Position numbers and translations under genes: made by a program
Notes under the pieces: generated by a model
What the model was told of the DNA's origin: nothing
The model's input: only the letters and a program-made list of their open reading frames with translations
Databases searched by the model: none
In this document: positions 44,434 through 53,494 of the stretch, piece by piece
Layout of the letters: every line of letters begins with the position of its first letter
How positions within the stretch are numbered: position 1 is the first letter of the stretch
Assembly (NCBI RefSeq): GCF_049999945.1
Contig: NZ_JBLYUB010000013.1
Span: 138,866 to 202,865 of the forward strand
Length of the DNA stretch: 64,000 bases
Direction of reading: 5' to 3'
Source: Planosporangium spinosum
GTDB taxonomy: Bacteria > Actinomycetota > Actinomycetes > Mycobacteriales > Micromonosporaceae

Positions 44434-44505
44434 GTGAGCGAGCGAACCAAGAAGCTCAGCGATTCGGGTCATGACCGCACCGAGCGAAGCGAGGTGGCGT
44501 CATGA
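44434..44505 (+). repeat. intergenic micro-ORF repeat before pheS
   Basis: 23-codon ORF starting at GTG 44434 with VSERTKKLSD, ending DRTERSEVAS; its TGA overlaps the pheS ATG. The 3' end ACCGAGCGAAGCGAGGTGG is nearly identical to the aroQ copies and supplies the GAGG site for pheS. GGGGAAGAGAG lies upstream of its own start. Confidence 0.75.
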
Positions 44506-45596
44506 GCTATCGAAACGATCCGTACGACCCGAAGCAGGTCGCGCTGCTCGACCAGTCGGCCCTCGACGACGCCGTGGCCGGCGCCGAGAAGGCCTTCGCC
44601 GAGGCCGGTGACCTCGACGCGCTGGCCGCGGTCAAGCACCAGCACCTCGGGGACCGGGCACCGGTGTCGCTGGCCCGCCGCGAGATCGGCGCGCTGCCCC
44701 CGCACGCCAAGTCCGACGCCGGCAAGCGGGTCAACGCGGCCCGCACCGCCATCTCGGCGGCGTTCGAGGCCCGGCACGCCGAACTGCTGGCCGACCGGGA
44801 GCGCCGGGTCCTCATCGAGGAGACCGTCGACGTCACGCTGCCCACCGCGCGCCGCCCGCGCGGCGCCCGGCACCCGCTGACCACGGTGATGGAGCGGATC
44901 AGCGACCTGTTCGTCGGTATGGGGTACGAGATCGCCGAGGGTCCCGAGGTCGAGCTGGACTGGTACAACTTCGACGCCCTCAATATCGCGCCCGACCATC
45001 CGGCGCGTTCGATGATGGACACGTTCTACATCGCTGCCGCCGGGGTGGCGAACCGGGACGCCGACGCCGAGTCCGGTCTCGTCCTGCGCACCCACACCTC
45101 GCCGGTGCAGGCGCGCACGATGCTCACCCGCAGGCCGCCGATCTACATCGCGTGCCCGGGCCGGGTGTACCGCACCGACGAGCTCGACGCCACCCACACC
45201 CCGGTCTTCCACCAGGTCGAGGGCCTGGTCGTGGACAAGGGCATCACGATGGCCCACCTCAAGGGCACCATCGACCACTTCGCGAAGACGATGCTCGGCG
45301 ACGACGTGCGGACCCGGTGGCGGCCGTCGTACTTCCCGTTCACCGAGCCGTCGGCGGAGTTCGACGTGTGGTTCCCGCAGCACCGCGACGGGCCCCGGTG
45401 GGTCGAGTGGGGCGGCTGCGGCATGGTCAACCCCAGGGTGCTGGTCGCCTGCGGTATCGACCCGGACGAGTACTCCGGGTTCGCGTTCGGCATCGGCATC
45501 GAGCGGGCGCTGCAGTTCCGCCACGGCGCGGCCGACATGCGCGACATGGTGGAAGGCGACGTGCGGTTCGCGGCTGCGTTCGGAATGGAGGTCTGA
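44502..45596 (+). CDS. pheS: phenylalanyl-tRNA synthetase alpha chain
   Basis: 364-residue class II synthetase catalytic chain. N-terminal coiled coil (residues 10-95); catalytic core with HPLTTVMERISDLF, motif 2 region HTSPVQARTM, YRTDELDATHTPVFHQVEG, FTEPSAEFDVWF and GCGMVNPRV. ATG 44502 overlaps a micro-ORF repeat. pheT starts 2 bases after the stop. Confidence 0.96.
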   Translation: MSYRNDPYDPKQVALLDQSALDDAVAGAEKAFAEAGDLDALAAVKHQHLGDRAPVSLARREIGALPPHAKSDAGKRVNAARTAISAAFEARHAELLADRERRVLIEETVDVTLPTARRPRGARHPLTTVMERISDLFVGMGYEIAEGPEVELDWYNFDALNIAPDHPARSMMDTFYIAAAGVANRDADAESGLVLRTHTSPVQARTMLTRRPPIYIACPGRVYRTDELDATHTPVFHQVEGLVVDKGITMAHLKGTIDHFAKTMLGDDVRTRWRPSYFPFTEPSAEFDVWFPQHRDGPRWVEWGGCGMVNPRVLVACGIDPDEYSGFAFGIGIERALQFRHGAADMRDMVEGDVRFAAAFGMEV

Positions 45597-45598
45597 AG

Positions 45599-48073
45599 GT
45601 GCGAGTACCCCTTTCGTGGCTGCGCGAGTACGTCGACCTGCCCGCCGACATCGACGTCGACGGCCTGGAGAAGGCGTTCGTGCGGGTCGGCCTGGAGGTC
45701 GAGGAGATCTTCGACCTGCGCGAGAACGTCACCGGCCCCCTCGTCGTCGGCCGGGTGCGCGCGATCGAGGAGCTGACCGGCTTCAAGAAGCCGATCCGGT
45801 ACTGCCTGGTCGACGTCGGCAATGACGAACCCCAGGGGATCGTCTGCGGTGCCCGCAACTTCGTCGAGGGCGACCTGGTCGTCGTCGCGCTGCCCGGGGC
45901 GGTGCTGCCGGGCGGGTTCGCGATCGCCGCGCGCACCACGTACGGGCACGTCTCCAACGGCATGATCTGCTCGGCCCGGGAGCTGGGCGCCGGCGACGAC
46001 CACTCCGGCATCATCGTGCTGCCGCCGGACACGAAGGCCGCGCCGGGTGCCGATGCCCGGCCGGTCGTCGGCCTCGACGAGGTCGTGGTGGAGCTGAACA
46101 TCACCCCCGACCGCGGGTACTGCCTGTCGATCCGGGGCGTGGCCCGGGAGCTGGCCCACTCGCTCGGCGTCGGCTACCGCGACCCGGCCGCCGCCGTCCT
46201 GCCGGTGACGAGTGAGGAGCCGGGCTACCCGGTCAAGGTCGAGGACCCGGCCGGCTGCGACCGGTTCACCGCGGTCGCGGTGCGCGGGGTCGACCCGATC
46301 GCGCCGAGTCCGGAGTGGATGAAGCACCGGCTCACCCTCGCCGGCATCCGGTCGATCTCGCTGCCGGTCGACATCACCAACTACCTGATGCTCGAGCTGG
46401 GCCAGCCGATGCACGCGTTCGACCTGGAGCGCATCTCCGGCGAGCTGGTCATCCGGCGGGCCAGGCGCGGCGAGCGGCTGACCACGTTGGACGGCGTCGA
46501 CCGGGCCCTCGACCCTGAAGACCTCGTCATCGCCGACGCCACCGGGGTGATCTCGCTGGCGGCCGTGATGGGCGGCGCGACCACCGAGGTGTCGGTGGAG
46601 ACCACCGACCTGCTGTTCGAGGCCGCGCACTGGGACCCGGTGACGATCGCCCGGACCGCCCGCCGGCACAAGCTGCCCAGCGAGGCGAGCAAGCGCTTCG
46701 AGCGCGGCACCGACCCGCAGCTCACCCCGGTCGCGCTCGCGCGGGCAGCGGCGCTGATGGCCGAGTACGGCGGCGGTACCGTCGACAGCCGGGTGACCGA
46801 CGTGTACGCGGTGACCCCGCCGGCCGCGATCACCATGCCGGCCGACCTGCCGGCCCGCACGGCCGGCGTGGACTACCCGCAACCGCGGGTGGTCGAGCTG
46901 CTCACCGAGATCGGCGCGGCGGTCGAGTGCGCCGGCGACCGGCTGGCCGTCACCCCGCCGACCTGGCGGCCCGATCTGACCGACCCGGCCGACCTCGCCG
47001 AGGAGGTGATCCGGCTCGACGGGTACGACAAGGTGCCGAGTGAACTGCCGCTCGCCCCGCCCGGCCGGGGGCTGACCGCGACGCAGCGCCGCCGCCGCAC
47101 GGTGGGCCGGGCGCTCGCCGAGGCCGGCTACGTCGAGACGATCAACTACCCGTTCACCGGGACGGTGACGCTCGACGCGCTCGGCATCCCGGCCGACGAC
47201 CCGCGCCGGCAGGCGCTGCGGCTGCGTAACCCGATCTCGGAGGAGGAGCCGCTGCTGCGGACGACGCTGCTGCCGCCGCTGCTGGCGACGCTGCGGCGCA
47301 ACCTCGGCCGCGGTCACCGGGACGTCGCCCTGTACGAGATCGGCATGGTGTTCCACCCGACCTCGGCGCAGGGGACGCCGGAGCGGCTCGGGGTGGACCG
47401 GCGCCCGTCCGACGAGGAGCTGGACCGGGTCAACGCGTTCCTGCCGGACCAGCCGTGGCACGTCGCCGCGGTGGTGACCGGCGAGGTCGAGCCGGCCGGC
47501 TGGTGGGGGCCGGGCCGGGCCGGTGACTGGTCGGACGCCGTCGAGGCGGCGCGGACGGTGGTCGCCGCGGCCGGGCACACGCCCGAGGTCCGGGCCGCCG
47601 GGTACGCGCCGTGGCACCCCGGCCGGTGCGCCGAGATCCTGGTCGGTGGGGTGGTCGTCGGGCACGCCGGTGAGCTGCACCCGCAGGTGTGCGCCGCGCT
47701 GGACCTGCCCCGGCGGACCGCCGCCATGGAGCTCAACCTGGACGCGCTGCCGCTGCCCGGCGTCACGGAGGCCCCGCCGGTCTCCGGCTTCCCGCCGGCG
47801 CTGATCGACGTCGCGCTCGTGGTGGACCGGACGGTCCCCGCGGCCACCGTCGAGGCCGCGCTCGTCGACGGCGCGGGCGACCTGCTGGAGGGCGTGCGGC
47901 TGTTCGACGTGTACACCGGCGAGCAGGTCGGCGCGGAGCGCAAGAGCCTGGCGTACAAGCTGACGTTCCGGGCGCCCGACCGTACCCTCACCGTCGAGGA
48001 GGCGGTCGCCGCGCGCGACGCGGCGGTGGCCGTGGCCGCCGAGCGGGTGGGCGCGACCCTGCGCGGAGCCTGA
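45599..48073 (+). CDS. pheT: phenylalanyl-tRNA synthetase beta chain
   Basis: 824-residue chain. N-terminal VPLSWLREYVDLP; EMAP-type tRNA-binding domain (40-150); B3/B4 editing domain; B5 domain; catalytic-like core with RNPISEEEPLLRTTLLP; and the C-terminal anticodon-binding ferredoxin fold (PALIDVALVVDRTVPAATV to RDAAVAVAAERVGATLRGA). GTG 45599 overlaps nothing and has GGAGGTCTGAAG upstream. A 13-bp hairpin follows. Confidence 0.96.
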   Translation: MRVPLSWLREYVDLPADIDVDGLEKAFVRVGLEVEEIFDLRENVTGPLVVGRVRAIEELTGFKKPIRYCLVDVGNDEPQGIVCGARNFVEGDLVVVALPGAVLPGGFAIAARTTYGHVSNGMICSARELGAGDDHSGIIVLPPDTKAAPGADARPVVGLDEVVVELNITPDRGYCLSIRGVARELAHSLGVGYRDPAAAVLPVTSEEPGYPVKVEDPAGCDRFTAVAVRGVDPIAPSPEWMKHRLTLAGIRSISLPVDITNYLMLELGQPMHAFDLERISGELVIRRARRGERLTTLDGVDRALDPEDLVIADATGVISLAAVMGGATTEVSVETTDLLFEAAHWDPVTIARTARRHKLPSEASKRFERGTDPQLTPVALARAAALMAEYGGGTVDSRVTDVYAVTPPAAITMPADLPARTAGVDYPQPRVVELLTEIGAAVECAGDRLAVTPPTWRPDLTDPADLAEEVIRLDGYDKVPSELPLAPPGRGLTATQRRRRTVGRALAEAGYVETINYPFTGTVTLDALGIPADDPRRQALRLRNPISEEEPLLRTTLLPPLLATLRRNLGRGHRDVALYEIGMVFHPTSAQGTPERLGVDRRPSDEELDRVNAFLPDQPWHVAAVVTGEVEPAGWWGPGRAGDWSDAVEAARTVVAAAGHTPEVRAAGYAPWHPGRCAEILVGGVVVGHAGELHPQVCAALDLPRRTAAMELNLDALPLPGVTEAPPVSGFPPALIDVALVVDRTVPAATVEAALVDGAGDLLEGVRLFDVYTGEQVGAERKSLAYKLTFRAPDRTLTVEEAVAARDAAVAVAAERVGATLRGA

Positions 48074-48103
48074 CGCTCCCCGTTCGGGGGAGAAGTTCAC
48101 CGG

Positions 48104-48141
48104 TCCGGGAGAAGTCGTTCATGTGAGTGACTTCTCCCGGA
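48104..48141 (+). terminator. hairpin after pheT
   Basis: Perfect 13-bp arms TCCGGGAGAAGTC (48104-48116) and GACTTCTCCCGGA (48129-48141) with a 12-base loop. No U tract. Confidence 0.6.
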
Positions 48142-48162
48142 TAGCCGGACATAACTGCGCGG

Positions 48163-48168
48163 TAGGGT
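48163..48168 (+). promoter_or_regulatory. candidate -10 (leaderless start) of the amidohydrolase gene
   Basis: TAGGGT ends 6 bases before GTG 48175; no ribosome binding site is present. Confidence 0.4.
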
Positions 48169-48174
48169 GAGCGC

Positions 48175-49386
48175 GTGCACCGTATCGAAGCCGATCTGAT
48201 GGTGCCGGGTCAGGGCGAGCCGGTACGCGACGCCGTCGTCGTGTTCGACGGGCCGGTCATCTCCTACGCCGGTCCGGCGGCGCAGGCGCCCGCGACGCCG
48301 GGTGCCACCGTCACCCGTGCGGCCACGGTCATGCCCGGTCTGTGGGACTGTCATGTGCACCTGATGGGTCTGCGCTCGCTCGACCTGTCGCTGGTGCCGC
48401 AGGTACCGGTGGCGCTGCGCGCGGCCCGGACCACGGCGGACCTGCGCGCCGCGCTCGACGCCGGGGTCACCAGCGTGCGCGAGGTCGGTGGCCTGGGGGT
48501 GCACCTGGCCAGGGCGGTGGCCGAGGGCAGCGTGGACGGGCCGACCATCTACGCCGCCGGCGCGGTGCTGTCGACCACCGGCGGCCACGGCGACCTGCAC
48601 GGGTACCCGCTGCCATGGGTCGGTGAACTCAGCGAGTTCCGGTTGGCCGACGGCCCGGCCGAGTGTGCCCGGGCGGCCCGCGAGCAACTGCGCCGGAACG
48701 CGAGGGTGATCAAGGTCTGCGCCTCCGGCGGCGTACTGTCCGAAGTGGACCACCCGATCCACCAGCAGTTCACCGTCGCGGAACTGACGGCGATCGTCGA
48801 GGTAGCCGGGATGGCCGAGCGGGTCGTCGCCGCGCACTGCCACGGCAAGCCGGGCATCATGGCGGCGCTCGAGGCCGGGGTCCACACCATCGAGCACGGC
48901 ACGTACCTCGACGAGGAGGCGGCCGTGGCGATGCGCGAGTGCGGCGCGATCCTCGTGCCGACCCGCACGATCGTGCAGGAGATTGTCGACAGTGGAGCGG
49001 CGCCGCCGTTCGCGCTCGCCAAACTCGCCGCGATCGCCGAACGCCACGCCGACACGGTGGCGCTGGCCCGCCAGGCGGGCGTCACCGTGGCCGCGGGTAG
49101 TGACCTGGCGGTCAGCGGCGGCGGGCCGGGCTCCTGGGGGCGGCACGGGCGCGAGCTGTCGCTGCTGGTGGAGGCCGGGTTCACGCCGCTGGAAGCGATC
49201 GAGGCGGCGACCGCGGCCGCGCCCGCGACGCTCGGGCCGCAGGCCCCGCGCGCGGGGCTGCTCGCCGCGGGGTACGACGCGGACGTGCTCGTGCTCGACG
49301 CCGATCCGCTGGCCGACATCGGGGTGCTCGCCCGGCCGGCGCACATCACCGGCGTCTGGCAGGTCGGCCGCCGGGTCAAGGGCTGA
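48175..49386 (+). CDS. amidohydrolase-family metal-dependent hydrolase
   Basis: 403-residue cytoplasmic amidohydrolase of the imidazolonepropionase/prolidase-like group. Metal ligands are His60 and His62 in WDCHVHL, the bridging Lys in VIKVCASGG, His in VVAAHCHGK and TIEHGTYLD, and Asp in AGSDLAVSG. The C-terminal beta sandwich ends DVLVLDADPLADI. Substrate not predictable; relatives cleave Xaa-Pro dipeptides or ring amides. Preceded by a close -10, followed after 57 bases by a LuxR-type regulator. Confidence 0.85.
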   Translation: MHRIEADLMVPGQGEPVRDAVVVFDGPVISYAGPAAQAPATPGATVTRAATVMPGLWDCHVHLMGLRSLDLSLVPQVPVALRAARTTADLRAALDAGVTSVREVGGLGVHLARAVAEGSVDGPTIYAAGAVLSTTGGHGDLHGYPLPWVGELSEFRLADGPAECARAAREQLRRNARVIKVCASGGVLSEVDHPIHQQFTVAELTAIVEVAGMAERVVAAHCHGKPGIMAALEAGVHTIEHGTYLDEEAAVAMRECGAILVPTRTIVQEIVDSGAAPPFALAKLAAIAERHADTVALARQAGVTVAAGSDLAVSGGGPGSWGRHGRELSLLVEAGFTPLEAIEAATAAAPATLGPQAPRAGLLAAGYDADVLVLDADPLADIGVLARPAHITGVWQVGRRVKG

Positions 49387-49443
49387 GCGGATGCGCGTGT
49401 ACCGACAGTCGCGCTGCGCTAACAAACTGCCGGGGAGGCTCGC

Positions 49444-52203
49444 GTGACCACCCCTGGGAGAGGCAGACTCGCATCCGTGGTGAATACCCGGCCGTCCACC
49501 CCCATCGGCCGCGGCGAGATCCTTGAGCAGGCCCGTGTCCGGCTCGCCGCCGGCGGCAGCATCCTGCTGTACGGGCCGGCGGGGATCGGCAAGTCCACCA
49601 TCCTGCAGGCCCTCGCAGCGGATGCCGACCCCGCGCTGGTCCTGCGTGCCAACGCCGCCGAAGCCGAAGCAGAACTGCCTTATCTCGCACTGGTCGACCT
49701 GTTCGACGGGGTACTCGACGAGTACGCCGCCGAGCTTCCGGAACACCTGCGTGCGGCGCTGGATGGCGCCCTGCTGCGCAGCGCGTTGCCGGACACCGCC
49801 CACGACCAACTCGCCGTCCGGTTGGCCGTGCTCGAACTGGTCCGCGCGCTCGCCGCCGACCGTCCGGTCCTGCTGGTCCTCGACGACGTGCAGTGGATCG
49901 ACCAGCCGAGCGCGGGAGTGCTGCGCTTCGTCACCCGGCGCCTGGACACGCTGCCCGTGCGCATCCTCGCCGCGGAGCGGGCGGCCGACGGCGGCGCCCC
50001 GGTCTCGCTGGACCTGTGCCCGCCCGGCTGTCTGGAGCTGGCCGTCCCGCCGCTGCCCGAGCCCGACGTGGCCGACCTGCTGCGGGCCCGGCTGGGTGTG
50101 CCGGTGCCGCGCAGTCGGCTGCACCGCGTCTACAGCGCCAGTGGCGGCAACCCGCTGTTCGCCGTGGAGCTGGGGCGGGCGTTGCGCGAGCGCGACGAGG
50201 ACTCGCCGACCGCGCCGCTGCCGGTACCCGACCGGCTGCGCGCGCTGCTCGCCGCCCGGATCGCCACGCTGCCCGGGTACGCCCGGCCGGCGCTGCTGGT
50301 CGCCGCGGCGACCGCCCGTCCGACCCGGTCCCTGCTGGAACACTGCGGCGTCGACATCGACCGGGAACTCGGCGAGGTCGCCTGCGCGGGCGTGATCTCG
50401 ATCGACGGCGACGCGGTCGCGTTCACCCACCCGCTGCTGCGCGAGATGGTGTACGCCGATGCCAGCCCGGCCGAGCGGCGCCGGGCGCACGAACTGCTCG
50501 CCGAGGCCGTCAGTGACCGGGTCGAGCGGGCCCGCCACCTGGCCCAGGCCCGCCCCGAGCCGGACGAGTCGCTGGCCGCCACGCTCGCCGAGGCCGCGAC
50601 CGTGGCGCGGCTGCGGGGTGCGCCGGCCACCGCCGCCGACCTCGCGGCGCTGGCCGCCGAACGTACCCTCGCCTCGATGGCCGGCGTCGCCGCGGCGCGG
50701 CGGCTGCTCGCCGCGACGCACGCGTTCGACGCCGGTTCGCCGGCGGACGCCACCCGGTACGCGACCGCGGCGCTGCGGGAGGGCGCCGAGCCCGGTACCC
50801 GGGTCGGCGCGCGGCTGCTGCTGTTCGACCTCGCCGGCCAGGACAAGTCGGGCGTGGCGCCGTTGCTGGACGCGGCGTTCAAGGATGCGGCGGACGACCT
50901 CGGGCTGCTGGCCCGGGTCCGGCTCTACCGGGCGGTGAAGGCCCACTACGACCGCGACACCGAGGCGGCGCTGGCTGAGCTCAAGCGCGCCGAGGAGACC
51001 GCCGAGCAGGCCGGCGACTTCGACTGCCTGGTCGAGGTGCTCGGCTGGCGGGGCAGCTTCGTCGACGGCCCGGAGAGCGACGAGATCCTCGAGCGCGCCG
51101 GTGAACTGGCCCTCGACCTGCCGCTGTCCCGCCCGGTGGTCGCCGCCCGGCAGTTGGCCGCGATGAGCCGGCTGGTGCGCGGCGACACCGCGGAGGCGAT
51201 TCGGCGGATTGAGTCGCTGCGCGAGGCGGTGGAGCGCTCCGGCATGCTGCGCGACCTCGCGGTCGTGCTGATCTCGGTCACCGGGATCTACTGGCGGGCC
51301 GGCCGGTGCGCCGACTCCCTTGCCGCCGGCCGCGACTGCGCCCGGCTGTACGCCGACGTCGAGACCACCCCCGGGCCGGGCCTGCTGGTCGGTGCCCAGG
51401 GTGAGCTGTTCGGCGGCACCGCCGACCAGGCCGCGGTCTACGCCGAGCAGGCCGTCCGGGCGATCCAGGACGCCGGCGACGAGGACTGGCTGAAGATCGC
51501 GTACGCGACGCAGGGCATGGTGCACGTGCTGCGCGGCGACCCGGTCGCGGCGGCGGAGGTGATGCGCCAGGCATGGGCGATCGAGCAGCGTCTCGGCCGG
51601 ATCGATCCGGCGCTGTGGCCGTGGCACGCCGACTTCGTGGAGTCCCTGATCGCCTCGGGCGCGCGCGCCGAGGCGGCGGAGGTGCTCGCCGAGGTCCGGC
51701 GCTGCGCCGATCTCCTCGACCGGAGGGTGGCGATGCTCGGCCTGGCCCGTGCCGGGGCGGTGCTGGCCGCCGGCGCCGACCCGAGGGAGGCCGCCGAGAC
51801 GCTCTCGACGGCGATAGCGACGTGGGTCGACCACCCGTACCCGATCGAGGTGGCCCGGGCCTGGCACACACTCGGTGGCCTGGAGCGGCGGGCGCACCGC
51901 CGGGGTGCGGCCCGGGCGGCCTTCGCGGAGGCGGTCCGCCGGTACACCGCGGCCGACGCGGCACCGTGGGCGCGGGTCGCGTCGGCCGAACTGGCGCGGC
52001 TCGACGGCGGCCGGGGTGCCGGCCTGTCGGAGACCGAACGGCGGATCGTGGAGCTGGTCCGCGGTGGGGCCACCAACCGGGAGATCGCCCGGTCGATGTT
52101 CCTGTCGATCAAGGCGGTGGAGGCCAACCTGACCCGCCTGTACCGCCGTCTCGGCGTCCGTAACCGGGCGCAGCTCGCCCGCGCGCTGGACTCGACCGAC
52201 TGA
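49444..52203 (+). CDS. large ATP-binding LuxR-type regulator (LAL family)
   Basis: 919 residues. AAA ATPase domain at 20-330 with Walker A GPAGIGKST (44-52) and Walker B LLVLDDVQWID. A long helical, TPR-like middle (450-830) is rich in Ala and Arg. C-terminal LuxR HTH at 859-917: LSETERRIVELVRGG, TNREIARSMFLSIKAVEANL, YRRLGVRNRAQLARAL. Such proteins control secondary metabolism or catabolism; no biosynthetic cluster is nearby, only the amidohydrolase. GTG 49444 has GGGGAGG 6 bases upstream. A strong terminator follows. Confidence 0.9.
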   Translation: MTTPGRGRLASVVNTRPSTPIGRGEILEQARVRLAAGGSILLYGPAGIGKSTILQALAADADPALVLRANAAEAEAELPYLALVDLFDGVLDEYAAELPEHLRAALDGALLRSALPDTAHDQLAVRLAVLELVRALAADRPVLLVLDDVQWIDQPSAGVLRFVTRRLDTLPVRILAAERAADGGAPVSLDLCPPGCLELAVPPLPEPDVADLLRARLGVPVPRSRLHRVYSASGGNPLFAVELGRALRERDEDSPTAPLPVPDRLRALLAARIATLPGYARPALLVAAATARPTRSLLEHCGVDIDRELGEVACAGVISIDGDAVAFTHPLLREMVYADASPAERRRAHELLAEAVSDRVERARHLAQARPEPDESLAATLAEAATVARLRGAPATAADLAALAAERTLASMAGVAAARRLLAATHAFDAGSPADATRYATAALREGAEPGTRVGARLLLFDLAGQDKSGVAPLLDAAFKDAADDLGLLARVRLYRAVKAHYDRDTEAALAELKRAEETAEQAGDFDCLVEVLGWRGSFVDGPESDEILERAGELALDLPLSRPVVAARQLAAMSRLVRGDTAEAIRRIESLREAVERSGMLRDLAVVLISVTGIYWRAGRCADSLAAGRDCARLYADVETTPGPGLLVGAQGELFGGTADQAAVYAEQAVRAIQDAGDEDWLKIAYATQGMVHVLRGDPVAAAEVMRQAWAIEQRLGRIDPALWPWHADFVESLIASGARAEAAEVLAEVRRCADLLDRRVAMLGLARAGAVLAAGADPREAAETLSTAIATWVDHPYPIEVARAWHTLGGLERRAHRRGAARAAFAEAVRRYTAADAAPWARVASAELARLDGGRGAGLSETERRIVELVRGGATNREIARSMFLSIKAVEANLTRLYRRLGVRNRAQLARALDSTD

Positions 52204-52226
52204 AGCCCGGCTCGGCCGACCGAAGA

Positions 52227-52266
52227 GGGCGCCCCGCTTCCCGTCCGGACGGGAAGCGGGGCGCCC
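52227..52266 (+). terminator. 20-bp perfect palindromic terminator after the LuxR gene
   Basis: Arms 52227-52246 and 52247-52266 (left starts GGGCGCCCCGCTTCCC) are exact inverse complements with no spacer, followed by CCCCTTTCG. The 223 bases from here to the argC start hold no gene. Confidence 0.8.
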
Positions 52267-52454
52267 CCCTTTCGTGTTCCGTGGTGGCCCTTCCGGTGGT
52301 CGGCCCGCAGCGGGTTGCCCCGCCGATCGTTGGACCGGTGGCGGGACGCCTCGGGGCCAGGCTCGTGGCGAACCCCCTCTCACCAGGCGCGACGTCGTGT
52401 CCGGTGTCACCCGCCGGCATCGGCGGTTTCCGGTTGCGCGCCCACCCGCACACC

Positions 52455-52480
52455 TATACAGTCGATCGCATAGTCATGCG
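52455..52480 (+). promoter_or_regulatory. candidate argC promoter and ARG box
   Basis: TATACA (52455-52460) is a -10 candidate with TTGCGC (52434-52439) 15 bases upstream. CGCATAGTCATGCG (52467-52480) is an inverted repeat of GCAT half-sites placed over the transcription start, where an ArgR operator is expected. The match to known ARG boxes is loose. Confidence 0.45.
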
Positions 52481-52489
52481 GGAGGCGGT

Positions 52490-53494
52490 ATGGGCATACG
52501 AATCGCGGTGGCCGGGGCGAGCGGGTACGCCGGTGGCGAGCTGCTCCGCCTGATCGCCGGGCACCCGTACTTCGAGCTCGCGGTGGCGACCGGCCAGAGC
52601 CAGGCGGGTGTCCCGATCGGTGCGGTGCACCCGCACCTGGCGACGCTGGCCGACCACGTGCTGACGGCGACCGACCCGACCGCGCTGGCAGAGGCCGACC
52701 TGGTGTTTCTCGCCCTGCCACACGGGGAGTCCGCAGCGGTGGCCGCGCAACTGCCGGCGCAGACCAAGGTCGTCGACCTGGGCGCCGACCACCGGCTGGT
52801 CGACCCCGACGACTGGGCCCGCTACTACCCGGGTGCGCACGCCGGGACCTGGACGTACGGCCTTCCGGAGCTGCCCGGCCAGCGCGCGAGGATCGCGGAG
52901 TCCACGAGAACGGCCGCGACCGGCTGCTACGCGGTGGCCACCATCCTCGCGCTGGCGCCACTCATCGCCACCGGTGCCGCCAGCCCGGACGACGTGGTGG
53001 TGGTCGCCGCCTCCGGCACCTCTGGCGCCGGCAAGTCCCCCAAGGCCCACCTGCTCGGCAGCGAGGTGATGGGCGACATCAGCCCGTACAAGGTGGGCGC
53101 GCACCAGCACACACCCGAGATCAAGCAGGCGACCGGGGCGCGGACGCTGTCGTTCACCCCGACCCTCGCACCGATGCCGCGCGGCATCCTGTCGACGGTG
53201 ACGGCCGTTGCCGCCACGGACGTCGACGTCCGGGAGGTGCTGCGGGACGCGTACGCGGGCGAGCACTTCGTACGGGTGCTGCCCGAGGGGCGCTGGCCGC
53301 ACACCGCGGCGACTTTCGGGTCGAACGCCTGCCACCTGCAGGGCACCGTCGACCTCGACTCCGGTCGGCTGATCGTGACGTCCGCGATCGACAACCTCGG
53401 TAAGGGCGCGGCCGGCCAGGCGGTCCAGTGCGCCAACCTGATGCTCGGCCTGCCGGAGACGGCGGGCCTGACCGCGAACGGAGTGGCACCATGA
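52490..53494 (+). CDS. argC: N-acetyl-gamma-glutamyl-phosphate reductase
   Basis: 334-residue NADPH enzyme. Rossmann start IRIAVAGASGYAGGELLRL; catalytic Cys in AATGCYAVAT; GTSGAGKSPKAHLLG; late catalytic His in PYKVGAHQHTPEI. ATG 52490 with GGGAGG 4 bases upstream. First gene of argCJBDFRGH; ends 4 bases inside argJ. Confidence 0.95.
   Translation: MGIRIAVAGASGYAGGELLRLIAGHPYFELAVATGQSQAGVPIGAVHPHLATLADHVLTATDPTALAEADLVFLALPHGESAAVAAQLPAQTKVVDLGADHRLVDPDDWARYYPGAHAGTWTYGLPELPGQRARIAESTRTAATGCYAVATILALAPLIATGAASPDDVVVVAASGTSGAGKSPKAHLLGSEVMGDISPYKVGAHQHTPEIKQATGARTLSFTPTLAPMPRGILSTVTAVAATDVDVREVLRDAYAGEHFVRVLPEGRWPHTAATFGSNACHLQGTVDLDSGRLIVTSAIDNLGKGAAGQAVQCANLMLGLPETAGLTANGVAP

Noticed and set aside
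45143..48100. Open frame of 985 codons antisense to pheS-pheT
   Set aside because: Translation is repetitive Arg/Gly/Asp-rich without domain structure; pheT is unambiguous.
48097..52410. Open frame of 1437 codons antisense to the amidohydrolase and LuxR genes
   Set aside because: Same shadow effect; the sense strand encodes two clear protein families with intact motifs.
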